From: Sodalis sp. dw_96 | Lineage (GTDB): Bacteria; Pseudomonadota; Gammaproteobacteria; Enterobacterales; Enterobacteriaceae | Direction: 5' to 3' | NCBI RefSeq assembly: GCF_018449575.1 | Contig: NZ_JAAVUT010000005.1 | Coordinates: 124,001 to 188,000, forward strand | Length of the DNA stretch: 64,000 nucleotides | Part shown: positions 1 to 9,278 of the stretch, piece by piece | How positions within the stretch are numbered: the first letter of the stretch is position 1 | Layout: each line of letters starts with the position of its first letter | Program-made: the position numbers and the translations under genes | Notes under the pieces: generated by a model | The model's database searches: none | Seen by the model: only the letters and a program-made list of their open reading frames with translations | Told to the model about the DNA's origin: nothing

Positions 1-152
1 TCATTTTTTTCCCTCTGGGCTACCTTTTTCACCGCCGGTTTCCTTTTTGGTTGTCCACTTTGCAATCCCATATTCTCTCTCCGCGTTATTTGAAATCGGC
101 AGGCATCTGGACGCGCAAAGATCTTCCGTCAGGTAAAAATAGAAAATCATGA
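1..152 (+). CDS. bcsF: BcsF, cellulose biosynthesis membrane protein (C-terminal part)
   Basis: An open frame enters from the left edge (first full codon at 3) and ends with TGA at 150-152. It encodes about 49 residues. The first visible residues, IFFPLGYL, match the end of the single membrane segment of enterobacterial BcsF, and a basic tail follows (ending near GKNRKS). The stop overlaps the bcsG start as ATGA, the usual bcsEFG coupling. BcsF is a small inner-membrane protein of about 60 residues that works with BcsE and BcsG in c-di-GMP-dependent cellulose secretion. The N-terminal dozen or so residues lie outside the window. Confidence 0.8.
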   Translation, partial: IFFPLGYLFHRRFPFWLSTLQSHILSPRYLKSAGIWTRKDLPSGKNRKS

Positions 153-1777
153 ATCTGAATAACACGTCGGGTTTGAGGCATCATTGGCGCGGTCTTGGCG
201 CGTGGAATTATTATTTCCTGATTAAATTTACGCTGTTGTGGCTGGGCTATCTTAATTTTCATGCGCTGGATAATCTGGTCTTTGCCGCCTATTTGCTGTT
301 TCCCTTGTCATCAGCGCGCCTGCATCGTTGGCGAAACATTATCGGCATACCCATCGGCTTCGCGGTGTTTTACAGCGATACCTGGTTGCCGGGCATTCAC
401 TCTATTCTCTCGGCGGGATCGCAGGTAGCCGGCTTTAGCGCCATGTACTTGCTGGAGCTGATTAACCGCTTTATCGACTGGCAATGGGTAGGGGCGGCTT
501 TTGCCCTGCTGGTGGCTTATTTGTTTATCTCGCAGTGGCTGCGGATCACGGTATTTACCATGGCGGTGTTGATAGGCCTCAATGTGATGCACATTACCGG
601 GCCGCTCTTCCAGCTGGGCCCGATTACGTCGGTTGCCGCCGGGCCAGCCGATGCGCCGGCCGCCGCCGGCAGCGTTCCGGCGGCAATGATCGCCCCCCCC
701 ACCACTGGGAATCTCACCGCTTACCTCAATGGGTTTTACCAGCGGGAAAGCCAGCGCGCCACCCAATTTCCCCAAGCCTTGCCCGCCGACGCGGCGCCTT
801 TTTCCCTGTTGATCATCCAGATCTGCTCACTGTCCTGGTCCGATCTTGAAGCGATCCAGATGAAGACGTCACCGTTCTGGGGCAAATTTGATCTGATGTT
901 CGATAATTTTAACTCAGGCACCGCCTATAGCGGCCCGGCGGCCATACGTCTGCTGCGCGCCAGTTGCGGTCAGGAAAAACACAAGGATCTCTATTCCCCC
1001 GCCAACCAGCAGTGTTATCTGTTCGATAATCTGGCGAAGCTGGGTTTCAAGACCGAGCTCATGCTCGATCACAGCGGCCAGTTCGGTAATTTTTTGCAAA
1101 ACATCCGCGATGATGGAAATATGCAGGAGCCGCTGATGTCTCAGGCGGGGATAGGGCATTCGTTAAATTCATTTGACGGCGAACCCATCTATGATGACTT
1201 GCAATTGCTCGATCGCTGGCTGACGCAGCAAACCCATTACGGCGATCTGCGCACGGCCACCTTTTTTAATCTTATCACCCTGCATGACGGCAACCGCTAT
1301 GTGGGCGCCCACAGCGCCGCCGATTATGCCTCCAGGGCCACCACATTGTTTAATCAGCTGGACAGCTTCTTTGACCAGTTGGAGAAATCAGGCCGCCGGG
1401 TCGTGGTGGTGGTGGTGCCCGAACATGGCGCCGCCCTGGTGGGAGATAAGATGCAGATGCCCGGTTTGCGGGATATTCCCAGCCCGTCCATTACCCATGT
1501 GCCGATGGGCATCAAATTTATCGGCATCAAGGCGCCCCACCAGCAGCCGTCGCTGCGTATAACCGCCCCCAGCAGCTATCTGGCGCTGTCGGAGCTGGTC
1601 TCCCGCCTGGTGGACGGCAAGGTGTTTCAGGCGCAGCAAATCGACTGGACCGCCCTGACCAAGGATTTGCCCCAGACCGCCGCCGTGTCGGAAAACGATG
1701 CCAGCACGGTGATCAATTATCAGGGCAAGACCTTTATCCGCCTTGACGGCGGCGACTGGGTGCCGTACCCGCAATAA
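149..1777 (+). CDS. bcsG: BcsG, cellulose phosphoethanolamine transferase
   Basis: 542 residues, close to the usual 550-560. The N-terminal ~160 residues form several membrane helices, followed by a Pro/Ala-rich linker (around 170-190) and a periplasmic alkaline-phosphatase-fold domain. The catalytic set is intact: Zn-ligand Cys226 in QICSLSWSD, nucleophile Ser261 in GTAYSGPA, and Glu425-His426 in VPEHGAAL. The spacings equal those of the E. coli enzyme (Cys243, Ser278, Glu442-His443). BcsG adds phosphoethanolamine from phosphatidylethanolamine to nascent cellulose in the periplasm. It is translationally coupled to bcsF. A repeat (element A) begins six bases after the stop codon. Confidence 0.95.
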   Translation: MNLNNTSGLRHHWRGLGAWNYYFLIKFTLLWLGYLNFHALDNLVFAAYLLFPLSSARLHRWRNIIGIPIGFAVFYSDTWLPGIHSILSAGSQVAGFSAMYLLELINRFIDWQWVGAAFALLVAYLFISQWLRITVFTMAVLIGLNVMHITGPLFQLGPITSVAAGPADAPAAAGSVPAAMIAPPTTGNLTAYLNGFYQRESQRATQFPQALPADAAPFSLLIIQICSLSWSDLEAIQMKTSPFWGKFDLMFDNFNSGTAYSGPAAIRLLRASCGQEKHKDLYSPANQQCYLFDNLAKLGFKTELMLDHSGQFGNFLQNIRDDGNMQEPLMSQAGIGHSLNSFDGEPIYDDLQLLDRWLTQQTHYGDLRTATFFNLITLHDGNRYVGAHSAADYASRATTLFNQLDSFFDQLEKSGRRVVVVVVPEHGAALVGDKMQMPGLRDIPSPSITHVPMGIKFIGIKAPHQQPSLRITAPSSYLALSELVSRLVDGKVFQAQQIDWTALTKDLPQTAAVSENDASTVINYQGKTFIRLDGGDWVPYPQ

Positions 1778-1782
1778 CCGGG

Positions 1783-1925
1783 GCGCCACATGGCACGGTA
1801 GGCCCGCGATCACTGATTGTGCAACAAACGTGTTAAAGGGAGACCGCACCAATGTGGTCGAATCGGGCGTGGTTTTTACGCCCGACCGAGCGCCACATGG
1901 CACGGTAGGCCCGCGATCGCCAGAG
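1783..1925. repeat. Intergenic repeat element A, copy 1
   Basis: A module starting GCGCCACATGGCACGGTAGG occurs at 1783 and again at 1891, a period of 108 bp. Between them lie the markers GTGTTAAAGGGAGACCGC and the hairpin core CGGGCG / CGCCCG around a T-rich loop. The same unit recurs near 47519, 51972 and 62890. Outer arms (AATGTGG before, CCACATGG after the core) make a larger hairpin with one bulge. It lies directly behind the bcsG stop codon. No coding content is apparent. The rest of the gap to yidH has only promoter-like AT-rich sequence around 1955-1995. Confidence 0.8.
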
Positions 1926-2015
1926 CTGACAATCTGCCGGGCGTAAGCAGTCTGTCATTTACTTGCAGTACTCGTTTACATACTCTGGAATACTAAGCTC
2001 ATCGCGGGAAGAGAC

Positions 2016-2384
2016 ATGTTTTTTAAAAACAACGGCTGGCAGCGGCAGGGTAAAGATCCGGATTACCGTTTTTCGCTAGCCAATGAGCGCACCTATCTGG
2101 CGTGGATACGCACCGCCCTCGCCTTTCTGGCGGGTTCCATAGCCTTGGATCAGCTGGCGTCGGGGTTTGCCTCGCCGTTAATCCGCAGCCTGCTGGCGAT
2201 ATTCCTGTCCCTGGGGGGAGCGGTGCTGGCCCTGGTTGCCCTGCGGCGCTGGCAAGAAAATGAACAGGCGATGCGCAACGATCGGCCGCTGCCTTATACC
2301 CGCTTGTTACCCACTATTACCATCCTGGTGGTATTGACGGCGGTTTGTTTTATCGCGTTTATCATTATCGGCGGTTGGGGATAA
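2016..2384 (+). CDS. yidH: YidH family inner membrane protein (DUF202)
   Basis: 122 residues. The DUF202 signature DYRFSLANERTYLAWIRTA lies near the N-terminus (residues 14-32), followed by three hydrophobic segments (about 33-53, 56-73, 97-119). The protein aligns well with E. coli YidH in length and motif. Its biochemical role is not known. It is followed without a gap by a second DUF202 protein, the same pair and order as yidH-yidG in E. coli. Confidence 0.9.
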   Translation: MFFKNNGWQRQGKDPDYRFSLANERTYLAWIRTALAFLAGSIALDQLASGFASPLIRSLLAIFLSLGGAVLALVALRRWQENEQAMRNDRPLPYTRLLPTITILVVLTAVCFIAFIIIGGWG

Positions 2385-2756
2385 ATGGCGCGGGGCACAG
2401 CCGGTGGCCCGGAAGACCAGAACATCCCCGGGCAAAACAACGACCCCGGCCTGCAGCCGGAACGCACCCGGCAGGCATGGGACCGCACCCTGTTAGTCAT
2501 TATGCTCGACGCTGTATTTTTCCTGCGCATCGGGCTGATAAACAGCAATATTTTTACCTGCCTGGCGGGGGGGCTGTTATTGCTGCTCACCCTGGGCATC
2601 GTGCTTACCCGCCATTTTTCCCCCGCCTATGGAAAAAACGGCTTGAAAATTATTTCACCCCACATCCTCAGTGCGGTGTCGCTGACGGTGATTATCGCCT
2701 GCGCCTTAACCTGTATCAGCATTGTCGTGGCGGATATAAGGGTATTCGCCCGGTAA
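2385..2756 (+). CDS. yidG: YidG family inner membrane protein (DUF202)
   Basis: 123 residues, starting immediately after the yidH stop. The segment DPGLQPERTRQAWDRTLL (about 22-39) is the DUF202 motif as it appears in YidG, and three hydrophobic stretches follow. Compared with E. coli YidG the first helix region (MLDAVFFLRIG) is more divergent. Function unknown; it probably forms a complex or pair with YidH. The next open frame downstream is a truncated gene. Confidence 0.85.
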   Translation: MARGTAGGPEDQNIPGQNNDPGLQPERTRQAWDRTLLVIMLDAVFFLRIGLINSNIFTCLAGGLLLLLTLGIVLTRHFSPAYGKNGLKIISPHILSAVSLTVIIACALTCISIVVADIRVFAR

Positions 2757-3563
2757 CGATGTGCCGCGGTTTTTGACGGCGAAAAGCTGCATGTCCATTG
2801 CAAAACACCGATCTTTATAAAAAAATTTCTCCAGGGGGTCAATGACAAAGCCCTGATTGCTTTCAACCAGAAAACGCCGCTGGCGATGCTGAGCATCAAA
2901 GCCAAACATCCGCTAAACACACCCGCCGACCTGAAAGGCCTGAATATCGGCGTACATCCGTCCGGCTCGACCTTTGTGTTCCTTAAGGCGTTTTTATCCT
3001 CCAATGGCATGGCCCTGGGGGATATCAAGCAAAGCACCGTTTCGCCGCCCTATGAGAGCTTCCTGCTGCTGGGCCGGGTGGACAGCGTGCCGGGGTACGT
3101 CGACGCGGAGGTGCCTGAGCTGGAAGCCAAAGCGGGGGGCGCCGGATCCCTGTCGATTTTGTACGGCGGGGATTTTGGTTACGACGCCTACGGCTCCGGC
3201 GTATTTACCTCCGACAAAATGATCGCCGCCAGGCCCGAGGTGGTTAAGCGTTTTGTCAAAGCCTACCTGCAAGGCTTCGCCTATAGCCTGGATCATCCCC
3301 AAGAAGCGGTGGCCATCCTGGTGAAAGACAACCCGGAATACCAGGGCAAGGAAAAAGTCCTGGCCGAGGAGCTTGATCAGGACATTAAACATACCGCCAT
3401 GAGCGAATTCACCAAAAGCCGGGGGCTGGGGATCATCACCGCCGAACAGTGGAAAAAAACCGCCGATATCCTGATATCCCAACAGGTGCTTGCTAAAGAC
3501 GCCGATTATAACGCCGCCTTCGACGCCTCTTTCCTGCTGGCGGCCAATCCGGTCAAGCGCTGA
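2757..3563 (+). pseudogene. 5'-truncated ABC substrate-binding protein (NMT1/TauA/SsuA-like)
   Basis: An open frame runs from the codon after the yidG stop frame (2757) to TGA at 3563 with no signal peptide and no good start near its head. From about 2838 it reads as the middle and end of an NMT1/SsuA-type periplasmic binding protein: DKALIAFNQKTPLAMLSI, then a PADLKG-type hinge, VVKRFVKAYLQG and a typical C-terminal helix. About 240 residues remain of a usual ~330. The first ~85 residues, including signal peptide and first ligand-binding segment, are missing, so an exported product is unlikely. An ATG at 2886 could start a 225-residue cytoplasmic fragment. No permease or ATPase gene is adjacent. 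Confidence 0.7.
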
Positions 3564-3614
3564 CCCACAGGGTGAGCCGGCGATGAATTCACCCCTCTTG
3601 CATTGAGGTATAAA

Positions 3615-4061
3615 ATGAGCTTAAGTCTAGCTAAACACCCGATATTGCTGTGCGCGCCGCTGGCCGCCGCCGCCGTTGAACGTCTGGGACACTTCTTCGA
3701 TGTCCGGCAAACCGCCCCGCACCAGGCGTGCGGCGAGGATCTTTATTCAGCCTTGGCCGGCAACGCGGCGGTACTGATCACCGGGCGACATTGTCTGGAT
3801 GCCGGCCTGTTGGCTCGCCTGCCGTTATTAAAGGCGGTATGCGTGCTGGGCGCCTTACACGCGGCCATGGACCTGCCGGCCCTGACGCACAGGGGGATCC
3901 GGGTGACACGGGTAGAGATAGGGGAGGCGTGTTCGGGGCTGGACCTTATCACCGCCATGGAGGCGGCCGAGCAGCTTATCGCCGCCCTGGGGTTCGGTCG
4001 CGACGGATGGCATCCCGGCGGCCTGATAAATCCAGAGGTCGCCTGCGGCTCATGCTGTTAG
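3615..4061 (+). pseudogene. D-2-hydroxyacid dehydrogenase with large internal deletion
   Basis: 148 codons in one frame from ATG 3615 (preceded by GAGG at 3605-3608). Residues 1 to about 100 match the N-terminal substrate-binding half of D-isomer-specific 2-hydroxyacid dehydrogenases (LPLLKAVCVLGA, then ALTHRGIRVT). The remainder matches the family's extreme C-terminus (EAAEQLIAALGFGRDGWHP, LINPEV). The whole NAD-binding Rossmann domain with GxGxxG and the catalytic Arg/Glu/His is absent, so about 150 residues have been lost in frame near codons 100-108. The product cannot be an active dehydrogenase. Together with the preceding fragment it marks a decayed catabolic locus. Confidence 0.7.
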
Positions 4062-4103
4062 CCGGCGGATATTTTTCCACTTTTACGGTAACCCGATAGC
4101 GAT

Positions 4104-4826
4104 ATGCAATCAAACATGCCATTACATCACCATGACAGTAAAAAAGACCTGGTTGAACACATTGTTGAGATCCTGACCCCGCGTCTGGCCGCGGGGGAAA
4201 TTCTGCCCTCGGAGCGGACGCTGGTGGATGAATTGGGGGTGAAACGCTATGCCCTGCGCAAGGCCCTGGAGCAGCTGAGGCAATCGGGCCTGATGCCGGC
4301 GGCCTCCGCCGGGCGCGCCAAAACCTCCTTCGAGGCCAGTAAAAAAAGCCTGACGCAAATCACCAATCCCCTGGAGGTCATCGAACTGCGCCTGCTGCTT
4401 GAACCGATGCTGGTGCGGTTGACCGCCATTCGCGCCTCGCAGCAGGACATCGATCGTATTCTGCGCACCGCGGCCATGGAGGGCGGTCATGATAACGGCA
4501 AGGTGGATCTGGCCTTTCACAAACAGGTGGCCGCCGCCTCCAATAACCGTTTGGCGGCGGAGCTCTACGGTCTGCTGCGGCAGATCGGCTCCGATGTGCG
4601 TTTGCATATCCAGAAAAACGACCTGCCGCTGTCAAAAGACCGCCTGACGGTGCGCAACCATGAACACGGCGAAATCGCCCGGGCCATCGCCGCGCGAAAC
4701 CCGGATGCGGCGGAAAAGGCTATGCGCAATCATCTCTATCGGGTGCAAAGGCAAATACTGGATCATCTGGTGCCGCAGCCGCCGGAACCGCTGGTGGAAG
4801 AACTGCACGATGCCGGCATCAAATAG
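4104..4826 (+). CDS. GntR family regulator, FadR/FCD subfamily
   Basis: 240 residues. The N-terminal winged helix-turn-helix spans about 12-70 (ILPSERTLVDELGVKRYALRKALEQL). The C-terminal all-helical FCD effector domain spans about 88-220 (EVIELRLLLEP; FHKQVAAASNN; metal-ligand-type His in NHEHGEI and RNHLYRVQ). Such proteins repress sugar-acid or hydroxyacid catabolic genes. It sits directly behind the truncated binding-protein and dehydrogenase genes, so it was probably their local regulator and may now lack its targets. Convergent with cdaR, with a 24-bp gap. Confidence 0.85.
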   Translation: MQSNMPLHHHDSKKDLVEHIVEILTPRLAAGEILPSERTLVDELGVKRYALRKALEQLRQSGLMPAASAGRAKTSFEASKKSLTQITNPLEVIELRLLLEPMLVRLTAIRASQQDIDRILRTAAMEGGHDNGKVDLAFHKQVAAASNNRLAAELYGLLRQIGSDVRLHIQKNDLPLSKDRLTVRNHEHGEIARAIAARNPDAAEKAMRNHLYRVQRQILDHLVPQPPEPLVEELHDAGIK

Positions 4827-4850
4827 CCGTCCGTACCGGTTTTACCGGCA

Positions 4851-6041
4851 TCAAAGAGAATGAACGGCCAACGCGCTGTTTTTCATCTGGCTCTCTTCGT
4901 CAAGCTGCACGGCGATATACAGGGCCAGCCGGTCGTCAAAATCCGACAGATTGAGGCCGGTGATATCGGCGATCCGATTGAGGCGATATTCAAGGGTATG
5001 GCGATGAATAAATAGCCCGCCGGCGGCGGCGCTGGTCTGATTATTATGCTTAAACCAGATCTTCAGCGAGTGCAGCAACTGGCCGTTCTTGTCCATCATT
5101 TTCAGTTTGGTCATGGGCAGCAGCAGTTCCGTTTCCTGCCAGCCCCCCTGTAGTCGCTGCAGTAATACCGGCAATTTTAAATCACGGTAATTGTAACAAC
5201 GCTCATCCGGCATACGCCGTTTACCGATAGTCATGGTGGAGTGCGCCGTTTGCCAGGATCGGGCAATGCTGTTGGCGCCGGAAAAATAATTGCCCAAAGC
5301 AAAACGTATCCGCAAATGGCCCTTGGTTTTCAGCAGCGACAGCATGTCCTTAAACTGCCGCAGGTGTTCATTTTCATCCCAGCGGCCGTATTTATTCAGC
5401 GCCGGCCTCAGCACCGCCAGTTCGGTGAGGGAAATAATGGCGATGAGATTTTTCTCCCCCGGCTGGGTTAATAGTGCCTGTAATTGCTGGAGTTCCTCGA
5501 TGGGATTCTCCACGTCGAGCTGGCCGCTGTCGATTTCAACCGCGGCGGCGACCCGGGGTTGGTGCAGGTCGATACCCAGACGCTCGGCCCATTCCGCCAG
5601 CATGGGAGAGATTTCATCGGAGCGGATAAGGTTATGCACCAGCTCTTCCCTCAGCCGGCTGTCCTGCGCCAGGAAAGAGAGTAATTTCGCCTGCTCCACC
5701 ATCATCTCCGCCGCCATGCAAACCAGCTCGCCGTATTGCCTTAATTGAGAGGGATTACCGGTCAGACCGATAACCCCGGCAATTCTGCCGTCGATTTTCA
5801 GCGGCAAATTGATTCCGGGACGGACGCCAAACAGATGTTTAGCCATGCCGTCATCCACTTCCACGATGCGCGCCTGGGACAGCACCAATAACGCGCCCTC
5901 ATGTAATTCTCCAATGCGATCCTGATCGCCGCTGGCAATTATTTTCCCCTGGCCGTCCATAACATTAACATTGCAATGAATAATTTGCATAGTCTTTGCA
6001 ACAATTTGCCGGGCAAGTTTAGGTTCCAGATAATCATTCAT
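4851..6041 (-). CDS. cdaR: CdaR, carbohydrate diacid/glycerate regulator
   Basis: 396 residues from ATG 6041; an in-frame ATG at 6092 would add 17 unlikely residues. It aligns along its length with E. coli CdaR (385 residues): sugar-diacid recognition domain 1-135 (NVMDGQGKIIASGDQDRIGE; ELHEGALLVLSQ; GINLPLKI), GGDEF-like middle, and C-terminal PucR-type helix-turn-helix (FIHRHTLEYRLNRI). CdaR activates glucarate, galactarate and glycerate genes. Here it is the last gene of a permease-glycerate kinase-regulator unit, consistent with autoregulation. Confidence 0.93.
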   Translation of the reverse strand: MNDYLEPKLARQIVAKTMQIIHCNVNVMDGQGKIIASGDQDRIGELHEGALLVLSQARIVEVDDGMAKHLFGVRPGINLPLKIDGRIAGVIGLTGNPSQLRQYGELVCMAAEMMVEQAKLLSFLAQDSRLREELVHNLIRSDEISPMLAEWAERLGIDLHQPRVAAAVEIDSGQLDVENPIEELQQLQALLTQPGEKNLIAIISLTELAVLRPALNKYGRWDENEHLRQFKDMLSLLKTKGHLRIRFALGNYFSGANSIARSWQTAHSTMTIGKRRMPDERCYNYRDLKLPVLLQRLQGGWQETELLLPMTKLKMMDKNGQLLHSLKIWFKHNNQTSAAAGGLFIHRHTLEYRLNRIADITGLNLSDFDDRLALYIAVQLDEESQMKNSALAVHSL

Positions 6042-6377
6042 TGTAATTATTTCCAAAAAAAACATTAACCCTTTAAGCAGAAAAAATTCCACATTAAGGG
6101 AAAATATATTTCAGGATATTTTCCTCCGGTATTATGGTGAAATGATGATTTAGAAACAGATGTTCTTTAATTAACATCACATATATTTCAAATTATTTCA
6201 ATCAATCATTCCCTGGAGTTTTGTTAGCGAAATTTTCATTTTCAGTAAAAGCAGCGCGGAAAATTCCAGCGCCGCTTTAAATAATGCAACATGATATTTT
6301 ACATGTCTTGCGTTTCGGCTACTAATTAATAACAAACATTGCCACGGCAAATACCATCAATAAAAAAAATGGATATT
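6042..6377. other. Noncoding gap between cdaR and glycerate kinase
   Basis: 336 bp, strongly AT-rich compared with its flanks. Both neighbours are transcribed on the minus strand, so this is the upstream region of cdaR. No reading frame with coding character and no clear terminator or operator was recognised. A separate cdaR promoter is likely here. Confidence 0.5.
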
Positions 6378-7541
6378 TTACCGCATCACTTTTGGCTTAT
6401 GCGTGGCTATTTTCAACAATCTGCCAATATTTTCACTGGCTCTGGTTATATTGATTTGCCCGGCGGACAATAACGATTCCAATTCGCCGATATCCGGAAT
6501 GATGCCGAATATCGCATCGATTCCCTCCTGGTATAACTCATCGGTACCTTTGCCAATGCGTCCCGCCAGCGCAATTACCGGCACGTTGCGGACTTTGGCC
6601 GCTTTTGCCACGCCATAGGGCGTCTTGCCGAATTTGGTTTGAAAATCGATACCCCCTTCCCCGGTAATGCAATAATCGGCGCCGGCCAGCTTTTCATTCA
6701 GTTTGCTGAAGTCGATAATAATATCGATGCCTTTTTTCAATTCGCATTGGGTAAACGCCAGCAGACCGGCGCCTAATCCTCCCGCCGCCCCGGCACCGGC
6801 AATGGTGCCCACCTCGCGCCGCAGCTGCTGCCGGATAATCATCGCGTAATGCGCAAGATTGCCGTCCAGGGTTTGGATCATCTCCGCCGTTGCGCCTTTT
6901 TGCGGACCGAACACCGCGGATGCGCCGTGCTCGCCGCACAGGGGATTGGTGACATCGCAGGCGACGATAATCTCCGTCTCGCCGATGGCCGGATCCAGTC
7001 CCGACAGATCGATGTCATGCAGCCGTCCCAGGGCGCCGCCGCCATAAGGCAGCTCGCCGCCGTCCCCGTCGAGTAATTTCACTCCCAGCGCCTGGGCCAT
7101 GCCGGCGCCGCCGTCGTTGGTGGCACTGCCGCCGATGCCGATGATGATGCGACGGATCCCCCGGTGCAGACAGGCTTTTATCAGTTCCCCGGTACCATAG
7201 GAGGTGGCGATAAGGGGATTGCGGTTTTCGGCATTGATATACTGAATCCCGCTGGCGGAAGCCATTTCAATCACCGCGGTTTTACCATCCCCCAGCACGC
7301 CGTAGCCGGCCTTGACCCGGCTTCCCAGCGGGCCGGTGACCTCCTGTTGGAAGAGCTTCCCGCCGGTGGCGTCCACCAGCGACTGCACCGTACCTTCGCC
7401 GCCATCGGCCATCGGCACATGGACAAATTCGGCGTCGGGGAAAACGGTTTTAAACCCCTGCTCCATCGCCACGCAGACCTGTTTGGCGGTCATGCTCTCC
7501 TTGAAGGAATCCGGCGCCAGGACGAATTTCATGTGAGTCAT
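6378..7541 (-). CDS. garK: Glycerate 2-kinase (GarK/GlxK type)
   Basis: 387 residues from ATG 7541, which has AAGG nine bases upstream; the longer frame to 7577 overlaps the permease gene. N-terminal KFVLAPDSFKESMTAKQV, GGEGT near 49, the phosphate-binding GIGGSATNDGGAGMAQALG, VACDVTNPL, FGPQKGA and TGEGGIDFQTKFGK are all glycerate kinase type I motifs. The enzyme phosphorylates D-glycerate to 2-phosphoglycerate. It lies 19 bp behind a GntP-family permease and upstream of cdaR, so the set imports and activates glycerate. garK and glxK cannot be told apart by eye; garK is chosen from the cdaR link. Confidence 0.88.
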   Translation of the reverse strand: MTHMKFVLAPDSFKESMTAKQVCVAMEQGFKTVFPDAEFVHVPMADGGEGTVQSLVDATGGKLFQQEVTGPLGSRVKAGYGVLGDGKTAVIEMASASGIQYINAENRNPLIATSYGTGELIKACLHRGIRRIIIGIGGSATNDGGAGMAQALGVKLLDGDGGELPYGGGALGRLHDIDLSGLDPAIGETEIIVACDVTNPLCGEHGASAVFGPQKGATAEMIQTLDGNLAHYAMIIRQQLRREVGTIAGAGAAGGLGAGLLAFTQCELKKGIDIIIDFSKLNEKLAGADYCITGEGGIDFQTKFGKTPYGVAKAAKVRNVPVIALAGRIGKGTDELYQEGIDAIFGIIPDIGELESLLSAGQINITRASENIGRLLKIATHKPKVMR

Positions 7542-7560
7542 TTTACTTACCTTATTACAA

Positions 7561-8856
7561 TTACAGAATAAAACCATAAAGCAGCGTGGCGATAATGGTC
7601 ATGGTGCCGCCCACCAGCGCCTCGTAAGGAATCAGGCACATACGCTGCCTGATGGACATAAACATGCTGTTGGCGGTGACATGGAAATAATTACCCTGCG
7701 GCAGGGAATCAATGACCGTGGCGCCGGTATGCACCATGACCGCCGATGCCAGAGCGGGAATCCCCATATGGGTAATGGTGGCGCCGAACGTGCCGGTGGC
7801 GAGAATCACACCGGTGGACGTTGACGCGGTGGCGGCGGCCATCAGGATGCCCGAAATCGGGGCGAGAAAGGTTCCCGAAATGCCCGCTACATTAATCAAG
7901 GCAATCACCTGCTGGGAAAGATTGGACGCGCCGATTAACCCGGCAATGGCGCCGGCGCCAATCAGGATCAGCACGGTGGCGGTCATTTTTTCAATGCCGG
8001 AGGCGGTGTACCGGACTATTTTCCCGCTTTGCCCCATGGCCACCATGCCGATAATGCCGGCAATAGGCAGCACATACATCGCATCCAGTTTAAATGCGCT
8101 CAGGGCGGTGATATGTAAAATGGAGCCCAGGGGATTTATCATCAGCAATATCACCGCCACGGCGGGTGCAACGACGGCTTTTCCCAGCGAAGGGCCGGCG
8201 GCCTGGGCGGAATTATCGGTGTCGGCCTCCACGTCCGTGACCATTTGACCCTTATGCTTGATTAACGAAGCCAGTAATACGGTAATAATCAGTCCGCCGA
8301 CGGCGGGAATAAAACCGGCAATCATGACATCGCTCAAACCAAGGTGAAAACCATTGGCGGCGGCGATGGTATTTGGGTTGGGGGAAATAATATTACCCGC
8401 TTTCCCTCCGCCGGATAACGCCAATAATAAAGCGGTTTTGGATAAACCCATGCGGTTGCCCACCGAGAGAGCAATCGGCGCCACAATCAGCACCGCCACG
8501 GGAATAAATACGCCGACAGCGGTTATCACCATGGTAGCCAGCGCCAGGGCAAAAATGGCTTTTCCTTCGCCCATCCTGCGTACTATTTCCCGGGCAATGG
8601 TATTGGCGGCGCCGGACTCCATCATAACACCCGCCAGGATCCCCGCCGCCAATACTCGAATTACCGTGCCCATAATACTTTGGGTACCCGAAATCAGCAC
8701 GGTGATGGTTTGTTGTAAATTAGCGCCGCCGATAATGGCGCCGGTTATGGCGCCAAAAAACAGAGCATAGACAGGATTGATTTTTCTTAAAATTAAAAAT
8801 ATGGCTATAAAAAGGCCCAATATGGCGCCATACCAAGCCAATGGCAAATCTTGCAT
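7561..8856 (-). CDS. GntP family permease, probable glycerate transporter
   Basis: 431 residues, very hydrophobic with about 12 membrane segments. It has the Gly-rich GntP motifs (LLALSGGGKAGNIISPNPNT; STGVILATGTFGATITHMG; HTGATVIDSLPQGNYFH). GntP proteins are proton symporters for gluconate-type sugar acids. Linkage to glycerate kinase and CdaR makes D-glycerate the most likely substrate; gluconate is less likely because no gluconate kinase is nearby. First gene of the minus-strand unit. Confidence 0.85.
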   Translation of the reverse strand: MQDLPLAWYGAILGLFIAIFLILRKINPVYALFFGAITGAIIGGANLQQTITVLISGTQSIMGTVIRVLAAGILAGVMMESGAANTIAREIVRRMGEGKAIFALALATMVITAVGVFIPVAVLIVAPIALSVGNRMGLSKTALLLALSGGGKAGNIISPNPNTIAAANGFHLGLSDVMIAGFIPAVGGLIITVLLASLIKHKGQMVTDVEADTDNSAQAAGPSLGKAVVAPAVAVILLMINPLGSILHITALSAFKLDAMYVLPIAGIIGMVAMGQSGKIVRYTASGIEKMTATVLILIGAGAIAGLIGASNLSQQVIALINVAGISGTFLAPISGILMAAATASTSTGVILATGTFGATITHMGIPALASAVMVHTGATVIDSLPQGNYFHVTANSMFMSIRQRMCLIPYEALVGGTMTIIATLLYGFIL

Positions 8857-9076
8857 GATAAATAAACTCCCGTTTTAGATGTAAGGTTCATTATCTATGT
8901 AATGTATAGATCATCATTTTATTCGATTTAATTTTTTAATATTTCATTCATTATTATTTCCTGCGTTAGTTTAATGCCTGGCAGTATTATCCGGTGGCCG
9001 CCGGATATTTAATATGTCCGGATGGATAAAAAACAGCCTGAGAAGGCATATTTATTGCGCCGTCTGTCCAGCAAAA

Positions 9077-9092
9077 GGTGATGCTTATCACA
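9077..9092. promoter_or_regulatory. Candidate CRP binding site
   Basis: GGTGA-TGCTTA-TCACA at 9077-9092 matches the CRP consensus TGTGA-N6-TCACA except for the first base. It lies in the 422-bp AT-rich divergent region between the glycerate permease (start 8856) and the Kdo hydroxylase gene (start 9279). Catabolite control of a glycerate-uptake operon would make sense. No other structure was recognised in this gap. Confidence 0.5.
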
Positions 9093-9278
9093 GTGGAAGC
9101 CGGTGGGGAAAACCAACGGAAATAAATTATGACGTTTTTTTGCCTGAAAAATAATGTCATTGCATTTACACTTCATTTAACCCCAGTATTGTTTCGCTAC
9201 AAAATATTGTGAGAAAATTGGCGATCTACCTTCTATAGCTATAGAAAACGTCTAGCAAAGATATGGCAAGGATATGAT

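Noticed and set aside
1783-1925. Element A as a CRISPR array
   Set aside because: The 108-bp period with long conserved units and no variable spacers of equal size does not fit CRISPR, and no cas genes are present.
1776-1945. Small coding frame 1743-1946 behind bcsG
   Set aside because: The open frame is produced by repeat element A; the same sequence is found noncoding at other loci.
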